The position numbers and the translations under genes are program-made. The notes under the pieces were generated by a model that was given only the letters and a program-made list of their open reading frames with translations, was not told where the DNA came from and did no database searches. A stretch of DNA of 35,592 nucleotides from CAZJRB01 sp964547995 (GTDB lineage Bacteria; Planctomycetota; Planctomycetia; Pirellulales; Thermoguttaceae): the NCBI GenBank assembly GCA_964547995.1, contig CAZJRB010000078.1, positions 1 through 35,592 of the forward strand, written 5' to 3'. Below are positions 34,167-35,592 of this stretch, piece after piece (within the stretch, counting starts at the first letter, position 1; each line of letters opens with the position of its first letter).

Positions 34167-35228
34167 TTACCAGCCTCGGAATCTGCCTCCCAGTCGTTGC
34201 GTGCTTCGAATGGTGGAAACCCCCAGCGACGTCACGCCGAGAAGCCGCTGGACGGGATCGGTGACCTTGCTGATGAAGTTCGTCGCGGCAATCAGTCTGT
34301 CCTCGGCGATGAACACGCGATCATCCGGCAGGATTTGATAGTTGGTTGCTGTCGAGGCCCCTTGTGTAATCGCGTTGTAGTCGATTGGCAGGATCTGGTC
34401 ACACCCGGAACCGCCCGGCGCGGGCCGGGCAATCCAGATCTTCTTGCTCGACAACTGGGGGAGGCCGCCCACGTTGCCCAACGCGTCGAGCACGGTTTCG
34501 TTGCCGGTGACCGGAATACGAACCACGTTGTCTCCCAGACCTGCCCCCTCGGTAATGACATAGTACACCTTGCTGTTGAAGGCGATTACCTCGACCGAGA
34601 CGTCGGGTGAATCAAAGAACTGAGAAAGGTGCTTCGTCAGCAAGACTTTCGCTTCGGTGACCGTCTTGCCCGCCACGTAGACCGATCCGTACTGGCGCAG
34701 GTTGACCGTGCCGTCGGGACCGACCAGGTACTCACCGGTTACCGGCTGCGTCCCGGCGGCCCGAGCCAACTGGACCGAAACTTCCGGTTGACGCAGTTGC
34801 TGCGACAGGTGTTTGGTGATCGTCTCCTTGGCCTCCTCGATGGTCATTCCAGCCACACGGACTTTCCCGTAGGCCGGGCCCAGATTGACCGTTCCTTCAC
34901 CCTCGATCAAATAGAAGTCGTCGATTGGTTGCCCCAGCAAGGTCCCCACCACTTGGACCTGCAACACGTCAAAAATCGCGGCCCGGTACGGCGGCAGCGG
35001 TACCAGCTTGAGCACCTCGATCAGCAAGACGTCGGGCGGCTCGATGCGGTAGGCCGGCAGCGACATCATCGCCAACTCCCGCGGCGGCGGTCCCAGCATC
35101 GCCGGAACCGGCTCCTGGAGTGTTGGATCGTAGTAATCGAACGTCCGGCAACCTGCTACACCCGTCACCACACAGACGGCCGCCGCCAGTAGCAGGCAGA
35201 TCCGCAGGGTTGGGCAAGACCTCTTCAT
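34167..35228 (-). CDS. Wza-type polysaccharide export lipoprotein
   Basis: A 353-residue lipoprotein: signal peptide with lipobox VAGC (Cys27), so it should be anchored in the outer membrane. YRIEPPDVLLIEVLKLVP opens the polysaccharide export domain. Two successive export/SLBB-type units are similar to each other: YLIEGEGTVNLGPAYGKVRV plus TITKHLSQQLRQPEVSVQL, and YLVGPDGTVNLRQYGSVYV plus LLTKHLSQFFDSPDVSVEV. A later SLBB-like segment has ETVLDALGNVGGLP. Such proteins form the channel that exports capsule or exopolysaccharide. The frame could begin at a TTG at 35255, but the ATG at 35228 starts a standard signal peptide. No synthesis genes are in view. Confidence 0.9.
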   Translation of the reverse strand: MKRSCPTLRICLLLAAAVCVVTGVAGCRTFDYYDPTLQEPVPAMLGPPPRELAMMSLPAYRIEPPDVLLIEVLKLVPLPPYRAAIFDVLQVQVVGTLLGQPIDDFYLIEGEGTVNLGPAYGKVRVAGMTIEEAKETITKHLSQQLRQPEVSVQLARAAGTQPVTGEYLVGPDGTVNLRQYGSVYVAGKTVTEAKVLLTKHLSQFFDSPDVSVEVIAFNSKVYYVITEGAGLGDNVVRIPVTGNETVLDALGNVGGLPQLSSKKIWIARPAPGGSGCDQILPIDYNAITQGASTATNYQILPDDRVFIAEDRLIAATNFISKVTDPVQRLLGVTSLGVSTIRSTQRLGGRFRGW

Positions 35229-35592
35229 GGGCAGATTCCCCGGTTTGTTTGGCAAATCTAGCGAAGCGAGTAAAACGCGTGTTAATCTGGGGAGTTTGGC
35301 GGCCGCGCATGGACCGGCAAACTCCTTCTACTCAACGCCTTCGGAATAATCGGCAAAGTTTACCAACCACTTGAGGGCAATGAGGGAGCAGCCGGACATA
35401 TTATTAAGGGGCGACTGAAGAATAACTTTCCGATTTGGATTGAAAGTAGGGGGCACCCGCCCCCGGCCCATAACCGAACGAGCCAAGTGCCGGGGGCAGG
35501 TGCCCCCTCCTTTATTCCTGAATCCGGCAAGTAATTATGGGTATTCAGGGATTAGGGTGGCGGGAAGATGTTTGAAGTAGACGATGTAAGGG
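35229..35592. other. Terminal 364-base region with a palindromic element
   Basis: This region lies upstream of the export gene and runs to the window end. It holds the palindrome at 35448-35508 and no supported gene. An ATG at 35568 opens a frame that runs off the window after eight codons, too short to judge. Confidence 0.5.
35448..35508. repeat. Palindromic element with GGGGGCACC arms
   Basis: The 20-base arms at 35448-35467 and 35489-35508 are inverted and match at 19 of 20 positions. Each arm is itself a hairpin (GGGGGC/GCCCCC or with one mismatch). Weaker inverted similarity continues outward for about 30 bases on each side (AATAACTTTCC near 35421 against AATTACTTGCC read leftward near 35536), so the whole element may span about 35420-35537. 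Confidence 0.65.

Noticed and set aside
35568..35592. Possible start of a gene running off the window
   Set aside because: Only eight codons are visible and the upstream GGCGGGAAG is a weak ribosome site; nothing supports a protein.

Overview
The window reads as chromosomal DNA of a planctomycete, most likely Pirellulales-like. The evidence is gene content: a WD40/LamG mosaic with the planctomycete 'YYEWL.I.PEDQPPTLYRLLG' head, small membrane proteins opening with 'F.FSLRTL', a secreted VIT+VWA protein, 3-keto-disaccharide hydrolase (DUF1080) domains, secreted parallel beta-helix proteins, PQQ-type beta-propellers, a TPR protein with RNA polymerase alpha-CTD repeats, and a proline-rich 'FGYFPTTWRQWP' protein. 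This is family knowledge plus inference; there is no rRNA. About two thirds of the gene products look exported. No transposase, phage, plasmid or CRISPR genes were seen.

Layout. 169-4980 (-) is a 1603-residue WD40/LamG membrane mosaic that is clearly AT-richer than the rest. 5177-6461 (+) holds a small membrane protein, a truncated relative and a membrane-anchored thioredoxin. 6541-8868 (-) is a VIT/VWA protein that converges on the thioredoxin gene across a bidirectional terminator. 9447-11523 (-) is a two-gene unit: an unusual sigma factor and a small membrane protein. 11941-13308 (+) is a secreted protein of unknown role and 13592-14581 (-) a DUF1080 protein. 14867-16502 (+) holds tadA and mnmA, both enzymes of the tRNA wobble position. 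16540-19902 has two divergent beta-helix proteins, the first GH141-like. 20062-22353 (+) is a coupled pair: a secreted calcineurin-like phosphoesterase and a histone-deacetylase-family enzyme. 22520-24766 (+) is a DUF5060 glycosidase-like protein, and 24987-27347 (-) a third beta-helix protein with a fibronectin-III tail. 27584-29025 (-) is tRNA-Thr(CGU) followed by the TPR/alpha-CTD protein. 29266-32463 (+) is a giant propeller with a methyltransferase-like head. 32487-35228 (-) is a Wza-type polysaccharide export lipoprotein followed by a YHS-domain protein.

Function. The theme is extracellular polysaccharide handling: three beta-helix proteins, a DUF5060 enzyme and a DUF1080 protein act outside the cytoplasm, and an export lipoprotein serves an exopolysaccharide. 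Housekeeping RNA functions (tadA, mnmA, tRNA-Thr, sigma factor) are interleaved. Most genes stand alone or in pairs.

The most striking feature is a population of small palindromic elements without genes. Most share one design: a short hairpin, a spacer, then the same hairpin inverted. One lies in frame inside the phosphoesterase gene with a visible target duplication. One is nested inside another element with a 5-bp duplication. One is flanked by a 9-bp direct repeat. I regard this set of mobile palindromes, including the in-frame insertion, as the best candidate for something undescribed here.
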